A stretch of 64,000 nt of DNA from Pacificimonas aurantium (GCF_020092905.1 NZ_JAGSGB010000002.1:124001-188000); one strand, 5' to 3'. Shown: positions 55,147 through 63,968, counted from the first letter of the stretch. Notes: generated by a model from the letters alone, not told the origin. Numbers and translations are program-made.

Positions 55147-56475
55147 ATGCCGCAAGAGGCCCCGCCCCCACCAGCATCGCCGCGTCCGCAATCTCTGCTG
55201 GGGCGCCTGTTCGCCAATACGGCCTGGCTGGTCGGAGGCAAGGGGTTCGGCGCGGTCTGCAGTCTCATCTATCTGGCCATTCTGACCCGGTCGCTCGGGG
55301 TGAAGGAGTTCGGCCACTTCTCACTGATTTTCGGGACCTCGCAGGCGCTCGTCGCGCTTGCCGGGTTCCAGAGCTGGCGGGTCGTGGTGCGATACGGCGT
55401 CGACCATATCGAGCGAAAGGACTGGGGCGCGTTCGGCCGCCTCAGCATGCTCGCAGGCCTGATCGACGCCGCGGGCGCTGCGATCGGTTGCCTGCTCGCA
55501 TATGTCGCTATCTACCAGTTCGGCGACACGTTGAACCTCAACCCGGATCTTGTCGACCTGGCCTTCTGGTTCAACGTGGCGGCGCTATGGGCGCTGGCGT
55601 CTGCGCCGACGGGCATCGTCCGCGCGCTCGACCGTTTCGACCTCGCCGTTTACGTCGAGGCAATCGTGCCGCTGGGCAGGCTGGCGGCGGCGGTCGCCAT
55701 CTGGCTGACCGGCCCAAGCCTCCTACGTTTCCTCATCGCCTGGGCCGTGATCGACCTTGTGGAAGCGGCCATTTACTGGATCGTTGCGAAGCGCCTGTCG
55801 CCCGTCGCCGTCCGGCTGAGCCGACTGTCCGAGTGGCGGCGAGGGCTGGCCGACAATCCTGGCGTCATCCGGTTCTTCTTCGTCACCTATTCCAGTTCCT
55901 CGGTCATGGCGGCGATGAAGCAGGGTCCGCTTCTCGCAGTGGGCTATTTCGTGGGAACCAGCGCCGCCGGGCTCTACCGGCTCGCCCACCAGCTCGCCCA
56001 GGGACTGTCGAAACTCTCCACCCTTCTGATGCGCGCCGCCTATGCCGAGATCACCCGCGCCCATGCCGCCGCCGGACCGGAGGAGTTCCGCCGGCTGGCC
56101 GTGCAGACGACGAAGGTCGCGGCCATTGCCAGCGCGGCGGTCATCGCGCTCGCCATTCTCCTTGGTCGCCCGCTGATCGAACTTCTGGGCGGCGCGGAAT
56201 TCAGTCAGGGCTATCTGATCCTGATCCCATTGACGGCCGCCGCCTGTTTCGAACTTGCGGCCGTGGCGTTCGAGCCAGTGCTGCACGCCAGGGACAGGGC
56301 CAAGGCCGCCCTCGTTGCACGGTTGGTGGGGCTGGCCGCGATGGTTGCCGCCATCTTTGCGGTCGCGGGCACCGACTCCGCCGCGGCGATCGCCTGGTGC
56401 GTGGCCGTTGGCGGCGGGGTGAGCTACCTGCTCCTCGGTGGCCTGACGCTCGGCACGCTACGCCGCACGCGCTGA
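55147..56475 (+). CDS. Polysaccharide/lipid flippase (Wzx/MOP family)
   Basis: 442 residues with about 12-14 membrane helices. LFANTAWLVGGKGFGAVCSL and YLAILTRSLGVKEFGHFSL are the start of the polysaccharide-biosynthesis (MOP) family. A conserved central GPLLAVGYFVGTSAAGLYRL and EFSQGYLILIPL segment supports it. Such proteins turn lipid-linked glycans or similar lipids to the outer leaflet. Divergent from the LicC-like gene (161 bp), so it could flip the product of the locus; no glycosyltransferase is near, which makes a normal O-antigen role less likely. Confidence 0.85.
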   Translation: MPQEAPPPPASPRPQSLLGRLFANTAWLVGGKGFGAVCSLIYLAILTRSLGVKEFGHFSLIFGTSQALVALAGFQSWRVVVRYGVDHIERKDWGAFGRLSMLAGLIDAAGAAIGCLLAYVAIYQFGDTLNLNPDLVDLAFWFNVAALWALASAPTGIVRALDRFDLAVYVEAIVPLGRLAAAVAIWLTGPSLLRFLIAWAVIDLVEAAIYWIVAKRLSPVAVRLSRLSEWRRGLADNPGVIRFFFVTYSSSSVMAAMKQGPLLAVGYFVGTSAAGLYRLAHQLAQGLSKLSTLLMRAAYAEITRAHAAAGPEEFRRLAVQTTKVAAIASAAVIALAILLGRPLIELLGGAEFSQGYLILIPLTAAACFELAAVAFEPVLHARDRAKAALVARLVGLAAMVAAIFAVAGTDSAAAIAWCVAVGGGVSYLLLGGLTLGTLRRTR

Positions 56476-56537
56476 GCGTTCCCGGCGGGGGGCCTGACGG
56501 GTCGCACAGGCACCATCCAAGCTGCTAGACAGGCGCC

Positions 56538-58271
56538 ATGGATGCGCATGGCCACATTCCTCATCTCAGAGAGGTTCTCCTGTTCCTGGCGGCGGCGGGG
56601 CTGGTGGTGCCGCTTCTGCAGCGCAAGATCAGCCCGGTACTCGGATATCTGCTCCTTGGCGGGCTGATCGGCCCCTATGGCCTTGGCCTGATCGCCGATG
56701 AATATCCGCTGGTAGGCCAGTTCGTCATCACCGAGATCGAAGGGGTCCGCGCGCTGGCGGAGCTAGGCGTCGTCTTCCTATTGTTCACCATCGGTCTGGA
56801 ACTGTCGTTGTCGCGGCTGTGGACAATGCGGCGCCTCGTCTTCGGTCTTGGCAGCGCGCAAATCCTGGTGACGGGCGCCGCGATCGGCTTCATCGCGCTT
56901 GGCTGGGACAATCCCGTCGGGGTTGCCGTGCTGCTCGGCTCGAGCTTCGCCCTCTCCTCCACCGCCATCGTCAGCCAGCTGCTCGTGGAATCGCGCCGCC
57001 TGGGCACGCCCGTCGGACGAGCCGCCTTCTCGGTGCTTCTGATGCAGGATCTGGCAGTGGTCCCGATCCTGTTCGCCATCGGGGTCATCGGTGCAAGCGC
57101 GTCCGGCAGCCTCGCTGCGGGGCTCGGTCTTGCCGTGGGCGAAGCCATGGTGACCATAGCGGTGATTTACGCCGCCGGACGTCTTCTCATTCGCCCTCTG
57201 CTCCGCTTCGTCGCAAAGACGGGCAGTCGAGAGGCATTCATGGCCGTTATCCTGCTCCTGTCGGTGGGCACGGCTGCGCTGACAGGCGTGGCCGGGCTCT
57301 CCATGGCGCTTGGCGCTTTCCTGGCGGGCCTCCTGATCGCGGAGACCGAATATCGTCACCAGGTCGAGGTGGATATCGAGCCGTTCAAGGGGCTGATGCT
57401 TGGGCTGTTCTTCATGTCGGTGGGCATGGGCATCGACCTGCGCACAGTGGGGGAGGAACCCTTCTGGATCATTGCGTCGGTCGCCGGGCTCCTGCTGCTG
57501 AAGGCGCTGATCAATACCGGGCTCTGCCTGCTCTGGGGCCTGCCGCGCCACCGCGCTCTGGAAGCCGGACTGCTGCTTTCACAGGCAGGCGAGTTCGCAT
57601 TCGTCGTTGTCGGCCTCGCTATGTCGCTGGGGCTGATGCCGGAGCGGACAGGCCAGTTCATGCTTATCGTCGCGAGTCTCACCATGCTGCTCACCCCCGG
57701 CATTGCGACGGCGGCACGCCGGATTGCGGCGGCGATGGAGCGGCGCAGTCTTGCCTCTGAGGCAGCGACCGGGGATAGCGCGGAAAGCGAAGCCGAGTTG
57801 GAGGGGCATGTCATCCTAGCAGGGTTCGGCCGCGTGGGACAGACGGTCGCCGCCGTCCTGGACGCTGAGCAAATCCCCTACGTCGCGGTAGATACCGATC
57901 CTGCCATCGCCCGGCAGAAACGCGCGGACGGAACGCCGGTCCGGTTCGGCGACGCCTCTCGCCTCGAGGTACTGACCGCTGCCAGGCTGGATCATGCAGC
58001 AGCCGTGGTTGTTACCATCGGGGAACGGGAGCGCACCAAGCAGCTGACAGCGGACATTCGCCGCGCCGCTCCGCAAATTCCGCTATATGTTCGCGCGAGG
58101 GATACCGCGCATGCCGAGCGACTGCGCGCCGCGGGCGCGACCGCGGCCATTCCGGAAACCGTCGAGGGTAGCTTCCAGCTGGCCGCCCGCGTCCTCGCCG
58201 GCTGCGGCGCCGACGAAGAGGTGGTGGCGCGGCGCATAGACCTTGAACGCAGCGCCATCGAGACAGGGTGA
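56538..58271 (+). CDS. CPA2 cation:proton antiporter with TrkA-N domain (KefB/C-like)
   Basis: 577 residues. Twelve to thirteen membrane helices with ISPVLGYLLLGGLIGPYGLG and GSSFALSSTAIVSQLL (the unwound helix region of CPA2 exchangers), then a cytoplasmic Rossmann domain: ILAGFGRVGQTVAAVL, the NAD(H) site GxGxxG, with VDTDPAIARQKRADGTPVRFGD. KefB/C exchange potassium for protons when glutathione adducts bind; without the KefF/G partner here, the trigger is unknown. Single gene. Confidence 0.92.
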   Translation: MDAHGHIPHLREVLLFLAAAGLVVPLLQRKISPVLGYLLLGGLIGPYGLGLIADEYPLVGQFVITEIEGVRALAELGVVFLLFTIGLELSLSRLWTMRRLVFGLGSAQILVTGAAIGFIALGWDNPVGVAVLLGSSFALSSTAIVSQLLVESRRLGTPVGRAAFSVLLMQDLAVVPILFAIGVIGASASGSLAAGLGLAVGEAMVTIAVIYAAGRLLIRPLLRFVAKTGSREAFMAVILLLSVGTAALTGVAGLSMALGAFLAGLLIAETEYRHQVEVDIEPFKGLMLGLFFMSVGMGIDLRTVGEEPFWIIASVAGLLLLKALINTGLCLLWGLPRHRALEAGLLLSQAGEFAFVVVGLAMSLGLMPERTGQFMLIVASLTMLLTPGIATAARRIAAAMERRSLASEAATGDSAESEAELEGHVILAGFGRVGQTVAAVLDAEQIPYVAVDTDPAIARQKRADGTPVRFGDASRLEVLTAARLDHAAAVVVTIGERERTKQLTADIRRAAPQIPLYVRARDTAHAERLRAAGATAAIPETVEGSFQLAARVLAGCGADEEVVARRIDLERSAIETG

Positions 58272-58358
58272 ACGCCTAGGGTCGACGTGTAATTTCAAAG
58301 TACGGCGAGGTCCTAGCGCTTCAGAACCCCGGGAACCGGCCGCGTTGGCGATCCTATT

Positions 58359-58991
58359 TCATTCATATTCCCGATTTGCTTCGTATGCTTCGACTTCCAG
58401 AGGCATGTCTAAATGGCCGTGCTCAATCAATTCCATCATGTACTGCCGCACGTACGCACCAAAACTCTCACTGCGTTCGATCTGCGCAACGTGGACCAGT
58501 TCGTGAGCCAGGCTGGGGCGATCGAGAGCGAAGCCGTTGCGCACCCAGACGGTATAGCCAAATGCCTGCGCATTGTTGGTGACGCCAGGCCCGATGAAGC
58601 CTAAACTTTCGCCGATCCTTCGCATTTCCTCGTCATGCGCAGGGAACGGTACGGCGTCGACAAACACCAGGCGCACCCTTTCGGGATGCTCGATTCCGAT
58701 CTGACGGCCGAGTTCCACTTGTCCGGGTGTAAGCCGTGTGCCGCGTTCCTGTCCCTCAGCTTCGATGGTTCTCGCCCATTCGACGTATTTGTCGAAGAAC
58801 CGTGCGTATTGGTCACCCTGTCCATCGGGAGCCCGGTGGTCTGCGTGGGATTCCGCGACACGGGTGAACGCATCGGCCGTGAATGGCGTGCTCGCAGTCA
58901 TCACGGCGCAAGCCAGAAGCACTGTTCGAAGTGGCGCTAGTTCCGTTCGCTGGGGAATAGCAATGTCGCTACTCTTGCAGAAACTCGTCAT
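58359..58991 (-). CDS. Secreted HELVH-motif protein, putative metalloprotease
   Basis: 210 residues from the ATG at 58991, chosen since GAAGGA lies eight bases before; an ATG seven codons earlier has none. A hydrophobic stretch (PLRTVLLACAVMTASTPFTA) is probably a signal peptide. SLAHELVHVAQIERSESFGA has the zinc motif HExxH, and MPLEVEAYEANREYE could supply the third ligand. The layout resembles DUF4157-like peptidases, but I do not know the family. Base composition and codon use are lower in GC than the neighbours, suggesting acquisition. Confidence 0.65.
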   Translation of the reverse strand: MTSFCKSSDIAIPQRTELAPLRTVLLACAVMTASTPFTADAFTRVAESHADHRAPDGQGDQYARFFDKYVEWARTIEAEGQERGTRLTPGQVELGRQIGIEHPERVRLVFVDAVPFPAHDEEMRRIGESLGFIGPGVTNNAQAFGYTVWVRNGFALDRPSLAHELVHVAQIERSESFGAYVRQYMMELIEHGHLDMPLEVEAYEANREYE

Positions 58992-59057
58992 TGGACAATC
59001 CTTCGCAAGCATTATGGGCGACGCCCTAGCCTGCTGTGTGGGCCAATGTCTTGAACC

Positions 59058-59846
59058 TCATTGCTCTCTGTAGCGGGCAGGTGAAATTCCCACCATCGAT
59101 TGGAACTGGCGCGTCAGATGGCTCTGGTCCGAAAACCCAAGGTCAGTCGCGATTTTCACCAGAGGGCGGCCTGCCAGAACCATGTGCTGTGCCTCGTGGA
59201 TCCTGCGCTGGGTCCGGTAGGCGAACGGGCTCAATCCGTGTGCGCGTTTGAAGCTGCGCGCCAGATGGAACTTGCTTGCTCCGGCTGATCGAGCAAGCTC
59301 ATCGAGGCCGAAATTTTCCTGGTAATGCTCATCGATATAACACCGTGCCCGTCGTACCACCTCGGGAAACAGATCTTCGCGCTCTGGCCGCCCTGCCCCA
59401 TCGAAAGCGATTTCGATAATCTCAGCCACCGCGCTTTCCTGTTCGAACCTTTCCCCCGCTTCGAGCTCGAACCATCGGTGCAATCTCAGAAGTCGTTGGA
59501 CAGCTGACTCATCCGAGCGCGATGGTGCATTGAAGCGAAGGTCGGAGCGCCCGGTAAACCTCTTCACCAGGTCGGGTGGCAGGTAAAAGACCCGGTACTT
59601 CAGGACATCGTTCCCGACCGAGCAGTTTGAATGGGCCAAGCCTGGATCAAGGGTAATTATGTCGCCTTCACCGACCACATGAGACCCGCCGTGGACGTCA
59701 AGTCTTTCCACTCCGTTTTCGACCCCTCCAACCACGTACTGGTGATGGATATGCGCGGGGAACTTGCGGTCGCGATATGCGACGGAAACAAGTTCCATGT
59801 CGATATGTTCGGGGCGAGTGAAGCGCGCGAACGATCCGTTGTGCAT
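59058..59846 (-). CDS. AraC family transcriptional regulator
   Basis: 262 residues. An N-terminal cupin-type effector domain (FPAHIHHQYVVGGVENGVER; GEGDIITLDPGLAHSN) is followed by a double AraC helix-turn-helix: LDELARSAGASKFHLARSFK and KIATDLGFSDQSHLTRQFQ, ending GISPARYRE. The likely effector is small and hydrophobic or a sugar, unknown. It lies in the low-GC patch, upstream of the gcdH gene in opposite direction, with a tandem repeat between that may be its operator. Confidence 0.93.
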   Translation of the reverse strand: MHNGSFARFTRPEHIDMELVSVAYRDRKFPAHIHHQYVVGGVENGVERLDVHGGSHVVGEGDIITLDPGLAHSNCSVGNDVLKYRVFYLPPDLVKRFTGRSDLRFNAPSRSDESAVQRLLRLHRWFELEAGERFEQESAVAEIIEIAFDGAGRPEREDLFPEVVRRARCYIDEHYQENFGLDELARSAGASKFHLARSFKRAHGLSPFAYRTQRRIHEAQHMVLAGRPLVKIATDLGFSDQSHLTRQFQSMVGISPARYREQ

Positions 59847-59988
59847 CTGATCGCCCTAGGCAGATAAGCGATTGCATCGCAACGCTCGTCGACCGTCGCG
59901 GTCGGCTATAGCGCGAGCCCGTGTGATGCCTGCAATCGCCTGGCCTGCTGACGATCCCTCTCTGGAAGCAACGCAAAGGCTCGGAACT

Positions 59989-60013
59989 CCATTCTTGCGT
60001 ACCATTCTTGCGT
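59989..60013. repeat. 12-bp tandem direct repeat
   Basis: CCATTCTTGCGT occurs twice, at 59989-60000 and 60002-60013, one base apart (13-bp period). AraC proteins often bind two direct half-sites, though usually about 21 bp apart; replication slippage is equally possible. Confidence 0.8.
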
Positions 60014-60043
60014 GACGCCATGCTTCTGGACGATCTGCCAGAA
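60011..60043 (-). pseudogene. Fragment of acs (inverted, 33 bp)
   Basis: The minus strand at 60043-60011 equals acs at 39487-39519 in 32 of 33 bases. It encodes [11 protein letters not shown], in acs [11 protein letters not shown], with all third positions the same apart from codon one difference (cag for gag). Sequence beyond it no longer matches acs on the 3' side; on the 5' side APGNRPRRD may distantly match VPNYPANDR. It is too long and exact for chance, so it is a remnant or copy; how it arose is unknown. Confidence 0.7.
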
Positions 60044-60202
60044 AATGTCGCGCCGAGGTCGATTGCCCGGCGCGTCCCGCGCAACGCTCGTTGCGGCATA
60101 GGCGGCTGGGCGTACCGGGATTGCTTCGCTGTGACTGGAAGGGTGGCTCGGATGCATGGGTGCACCGAGCCAGATCGACCGCAAGCGACAGGAGGCACCC
60201 GG

Positions 60203-61387
60203 ATGGCGGGCATGGCGCAGTTCGACTGGCAAGACCCGTTGGCGCTCGAGCAAGAGCTCAGCGAGGAAGAGCGGATGGTGCGCGATTCCGCGCGCGGCTT
60301 TGCTCAGAATCAACTGCAACCCCGCGTGATAGATGCGTTCAGCGAGGAACGCAGTGACCCTTCGCTGTTCCGGTTGTTCGGCCAGGCCGGCCTGCTGGGC
60401 GCGACGGTGCCGGAACAATATGGCGGCGCGGGCGCGAGCTACGTTGCCTATGGGCTGATCGCACGCGAAATCGAACGGGTGGACTCGGGCTATCGGTCGA
60501 TGGCCTCCGTCCAGTCGAGCCTCGTCATGTTTCCGATCTACGCCTATGGCAGCGAGGAGCAGCGGGCCAGATACCTGCCGGGGCTGGCCTCCGGCGACCT
60601 GATCGGCTGTTTCGGCCTGACCGAGCCCGATGCCGGGTCGGATCCCGGCGGTATGAAGACCGTGGCGCGACGCGATGGCGACGGCTATCGGATCACGGGC
60701 TCGAAGACGTGGATCACCAATTCGCCCTTCGCCGATGTCTTTGTCGTCTGGGCGAAAAGCGAGGCGCATGACGGCGCCGTTCGCGGCTTCATCCTGGAAA
60801 AGGGCATTAAGGGCCTGTCGGCACCGGCGATCAAGGGCAAGATTTCGCTACGCGCATCGCCTACCGGAATGATCCTGATGGACGATGTCGTCGTCGGCGC
60901 CGACGCCTTGCTACCCGGTGTCGAAGGACTGAAGGGGCCGTTCGGATGCCTCAACCGCGCGCGTTACGGGATCAGCTGGGGGGCACTGGGCGCGGCGGAA
61001 TATTGCTATGCCGCCGCACGCGAATATGGCCTCGACCGTATCCAATTCGGCCGGCCGCTTGCCGGGACGCAGCTGTTTCAGAAAAAGCTCGCCGACATGG
61101 CGACCGACATCACCATGGGTCTGCACGCCTCGCTCAGGGTCGGCCGACTGATGGACGACGGTGCCTTTGCCCCCGAGATGATCTCGATGGTGAAGCGCAA
61201 CAATGTCGGCAAGGCGCTGGATATCGCGCGCGCGGCTCGCGACATGCATGGGGGCAACGGGATTTCGGAGGAATATCAGGTGATCCGCCATATGGTGAAC
61301 CTTGAAACCGTGAACACCTATGAGGGCACGCACGACGTGCATGCGCTGATCCTGGGGCGGGCGATTACCGGCCTCGCGGCCTTCTGA
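60203..61387 (+). CDS. gcdH: Glutaryl-CoA dehydrogenase
   Basis: 394 residues from the ATG at 60203, with AGGAGG before it. Acyl-CoA dehydrogenase fold with [19 protein letters not shown] and [19 protein letters not shown]. The catalytic base Glu is in [19 protein letters not shown], the position and sequence context of glutaryl-CoA dehydrogenase. It oxidises and decarboxylates glutaryl-CoA to crotonyl-CoA in lysine and tryptophan breakdown. The stop shares one base with the next start. Confidence 0.92.
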   Translation: MAGMAQFDWQDPLALEQELSEEERMVRDSARGFAQNQLQPRVIDAFSEERSDPSLFRLFGQAGLLGATVPEQYGGAGASYVAYGLIAREIERVDSGYRSMASVQSSLVMFPIYAYGSEEQRARYLPGLASGDLIGCFGLTEPDAGSDPGGMKTVARRDGDGYRITGSKTWITNSPFADVFVVWAKSEAHDGAVRGFILEKGIKGLSAPAIKGKISLRASPTGMILMDDVVVGADALLPGVEGLKGPFGCLNRARYGISWGALGAAEYCYAAAREYGLDRIQFGRPLAGTQLFQKKLADMATDITMGLHASLRVGRLMDDGAFAPEMISMVKRNNVGKALDIARAARDMHGGNGISEEYQVIRHMVNLETVNTYEGTHDVHALILGRAITGLAAF

Positions 61388-62520
61388 TGGACGGGCCGCC
61401 GCTGAAGGGGATCAGGGTCGTCGAATTCGCGCGGATTCTGGCCGGGCCATGGGCGGGGCAGGTGCTGGCCGACCTTGGCGCCGAAGTGATCAAGGTCGAG
61501 GCGCCCCTTGGCGACGATACGCGGCGGTGGGGCCCGCCCTTCGTCGACTATCAGGACGGTGGCCGCGATGCGGCCTATTTCCATGCCGCCAACCGGAACA
61601 AGCGCTCGCGGATCGTGAACTTCTCCACACCGCGCGGTCAGGCCGAGGCACACGCTCTCGTTCAGGACGCCGATGTCGTGATCGAGAATTTCAAAGTGGG
61701 CGGTCTCCGCAAATTCGGCTTGGACTACCAAAGTCTGGCGGCGCTCAACCCGCGTCTCGTCTACTGTTCGATCACCGGCTTCGGCCAGGATGGACCCTAT
61801 GCGAAGCGGGCGGGCTACGACTTCATTGTCCAGGGAATGAGCGGGATCATGGACTTGACGGGCGAAGCGGACGGCCCGCCGCAGAAGATCGGCGTCGCCT
61901 ATGCCGACGTGATGACCGGCCTCTACGCCGTCATCGGCATCCCGGCCGCACTCGCCGAGCGGGAGCGGAGCGGCCGCGGACAACATATCGACGTGTCGCT
62001 GCTCGACGTGATGGTCGGTACACTTGCCAACCAGGCAATGAATTACCTGACCTCGGGCGCGCCGCCGAAGCGGCTCGGCAACGCGCACCCGAACATCGCT
62101 CCATATGAGGCCTTCTGTACGTCGGACAGCTGGATCATCCTCGCCGTCGGCAATGACGCGCAGTTCGCCCGGCTGTGCGAGGTCCTGTCCCTCGAGCCAG
62201 TGGCGGAGTTCGCAACCAATGCCGGCCGGGTGGCAAGGCGAGAGGCGCTCAGCGCACTGATCGCAGAGGCGGTGACGGGCTGGCGCCGCGACGATCTGCT
62301 GGCGCGGCTCGAAGGTGAAGGCATCCCCGCCGGACCGATCAACAGCGTCGCCGATGCGTTCGCCGACCCGCACGTACGCCATCGCGGCATGGCACTCGAG
62401 ATGAGCGATCCCGCCGGCAACGTTATTCCAGGCGTGAAACTGCCGATCCGCTTTTCGCGTTCGGCGCTGGCCGATCCCGAACCGTCGCCCCGATTGCCGC
62501 ATCGCGACGCTGGAGAATAG
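61387..62520 (+). CDS. CaiB/BaiF class III CoA-transferase
   Basis: 377 residues. The family opening is GIRVVEFARILAGPWAGQVL with DLGAEVIKVE; the catalytic Asp is in YADVMTGLYAVIGIPAALA. FMSGIMDLTGE-like GMSGIMDLTGEADGPPQKIG is well kept. The gene is coupled to gcdH, so the likely substrate is glutarate: transfer of CoA from succinyl-CoA to give glutaryl-CoA, as in human SUGCT. The specificity is inferred from the neighbour. Confidence 0.9.
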   Translation: MDGPPLKGIRVVEFARILAGPWAGQVLADLGAEVIKVEAPLGDDTRRWGPPFVDYQDGGRDAAYFHAANRNKRSRIVNFSTPRGQAEAHALVQDADVVIENFKVGGLRKFGLDYQSLAALNPRLVYCSITGFGQDGPYAKRAGYDFIVQGMSGIMDLTGEADGPPQKIGVAYADVMTGLYAVIGIPAALAERERSGRGQHIDVSLLDVMVGTLANQAMNYLTSGAPPKRLGNAHPNIAPYEAFCTSDSWIILAVGNDAQFARLCEVLSLEPVAEFATNAGRVARREALSALIAEAVTGWRRDDLLARLEGEGIPAGPINSVADAFADPHVRHRGMALEMSDPAGNVIPGVKLPIRFSRSALADPEPSPRLPHRDAGE

Positions 62521-62534
62521 GCGGCGCGCCAAGG

Positions 62535-63968
62535 TCAGCCGATATGGACGACCTTCGGCACCATATATGCCTGCAGACCCTCCGGCCCGTCCTCCATGCC
62601 GTGGCCCGAATCCTTGATGCCGCCAAACGGGGCGTCGCCCGATGCCAGCGTCATTGAATTGACCGCCACCATGCCGGCCTCGATCGCGCCGGAGGCGAGA
62701 AGCGCGCGGTTGAGATTTTCGGTGAAGACATAGGCGGCGAGGCCGTACGGTAGCCGATTGGCCATCGCGACCGCCTCGTCGAGCGTTTTGAAGGGCCGCA
62801 TCGACGCGACCGGGCCGAACGGCTCCTCCTGCATGATACGGGCGGCCTCCGGAACGTCGATGAGGACTGTCGGCCGATAGAAGTAGCCCGGCCCCTGCCC
62901 CGGTTCGGCGCCCGTAAGAACCCGGGCGCCGCATGAGACTGCGTCGTCGATGATCCCGCCCACCGCGACCGGGCGGCGCGCATTCGCAAGCGGGCCCATC
63001 ACCGTGTCTTCATCGAGCGGACTGCCGAGCTTCACCATCTCCTCGGTGCGCCTGGCGAATTCAGCGGCGAACCGCTCGTAGATACCCTCCTGCACATAAT
63101 AGCGGGTCGGCGACACGCACACCTGTCCAGCGTTGCGGAACTTGGTCGTCACGAGAAGGTCGAGATATTTGTCGAGGTCGGCATCGTCGAAAATAATGAC
63201 GGGGGCATGGCCGCCCAGCTCCATCGTCGTGCGTTTCAGCGCCTCTCCTGCCAGCTTCGCGAGGTGGCGTCCGACAGGTACTGAACCGGTAAAGCTGATC
63301 TTTCGGATGACGGGCGATGCGATCAGATGCCGGCTGATCATGTCGGGATCGCCGAAAACGAGCTGGCTCGCGCTGCCCGGCACGCCTGCGTCGAGCAACG
63401 CTCTCTGGAGCATGATCGCTGAGGCCGGCGTTTCCTCGGCAGGCTTCGAAATGATCGAACAGCCCGCGGCCAGAGCGGGCGCGACCTTTCGCGCGACGTT
63501 GAAGAACGGGAAGTTCCACGGCGCAAAGCCGGCTGCCGGTCCGACCGGCTCATAGGTTACGCTGGCCCGCTTGCCGGGGCCCCGCACAAGGGTCCGGCCA
63601 TAAGCTCGCTTTGCTTCCTCGGGATGCAGCCGCAGAATGTTGATGCCGACCGCCACGTCGGCCTTCGCCTGGGAGAGCGGCTTACCTTGCTCGCGCGACA
63701 GCATCACGGCGATTTCGTCGGTGCGCCCGGCAAGAAGGTCCGGTGCCTTGTTCAAAAGCGCGCCGCGCTCGGCGACCGTCTGGCTGCGCCAGCCCTGCCA
63801 GCCGCGGTCGGCTGCTTCGAGCGCGCGGTCGAGATCGGCGGCGGTCACGTGCGGCAGATCGGCCAGCGCTTCTCCGGTTGCCGGTTCGATCACCGTCTCG
63901 GTCTCGCGGCCTTTCCCGCCAATCCATTCGCCGTCGATGCAGGAGGACAATTGGGTCGGGTAGGTCAT
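62535..63968 (-). CDS. NAD(P)-dependent aldehyde dehydrogenase, (glutarate/succinate) semialdehyde type
   Basis: 477 residues from the ATG at 63968. Catalytic Cys in NAGQVCVSPTRYYVQE, Glu in MELGGHAPVIIFDD, cofactor motif FTGSVPVGRHLAK, and Lys in IISKPAEETP. Overall closest to succinate-semialdehyde dehydrogenases of the GabD type. It is convergent with the CoA-transferase and 14 bp away; with gcdH and the transferase it could complete glutarate semialdehyde to crotonyl-CoA. Substrate not proven by sequence. Confidence 0.88.
   Translation of the reverse strand: MTYPTQLSSCIDGEWIGGKGRETETVIEPATGEALADLPHVTAADLDRALEAADRGWQGWRSQTVAERGALLNKAPDLLAGRTDEIAVMLSREQGKPLSQAKADVAVGINILRLHPEEAKRAYGRTLVRGPGKRASVTYEPVGPAAGFAPWNFPFFNVARKVAPALAAGCSIISKPAEETPASAIMLQRALLDAGVPGSASQLVFGDPDMISRHLIASPVIRKISFTGSVPVGRHLAKLAGEALKRTTMELGGHAPVIIFDDADLDKYLDLLVTTKFRNAGQVCVSPTRYYVQEGIYERFAAEFARRTEEMVKLGSPLDEDTVMGPLANARRPVAVGGIIDDAVSCGARVLTGAEPGQGPGYFYRPTVLIDVPEAARIMQEEPFGPVASMRPFKTLDEAVAMANRLPYGLAAYVFTENLNRALLASGAIEAGMVAVNSMTLASGDAPFGGIKDSGHGMEDGPEGLQAYMVPKVVHIG

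Larger units (their letters stand above)
59847..60202. other. Intergenic region, 356 bp, with repeats
   Basis: Gap between the AraC gene and gcdH, divergent. It holds a 12-bp tandem repeat (59989-60013) directly adjoining a 33-bp inverted copy of acs sequence (60011-60043). A minus-strand frame ending at 59908 stays open through both but has no start nearby. AGGAGG near 60190 is the ribosome site of gcdH. I see no RNA gene. Confidence 0.6.

Noticed and set aside
59906-60060. Minus-strand frame through the acs fragment as a small intact gene
   Set aside because: No start codon with a ribosome site nearby; the frame stays open across antisense gcdH, and the second half has codon use unlike coding sequence here.
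61318-62934. Open frame of 538 codons on the minus strand
   Set aside because: Antisense to the CoA-transferase and frame-shifted against the aldehyde dehydrogenase; both have catalytic motifs in their own frames.
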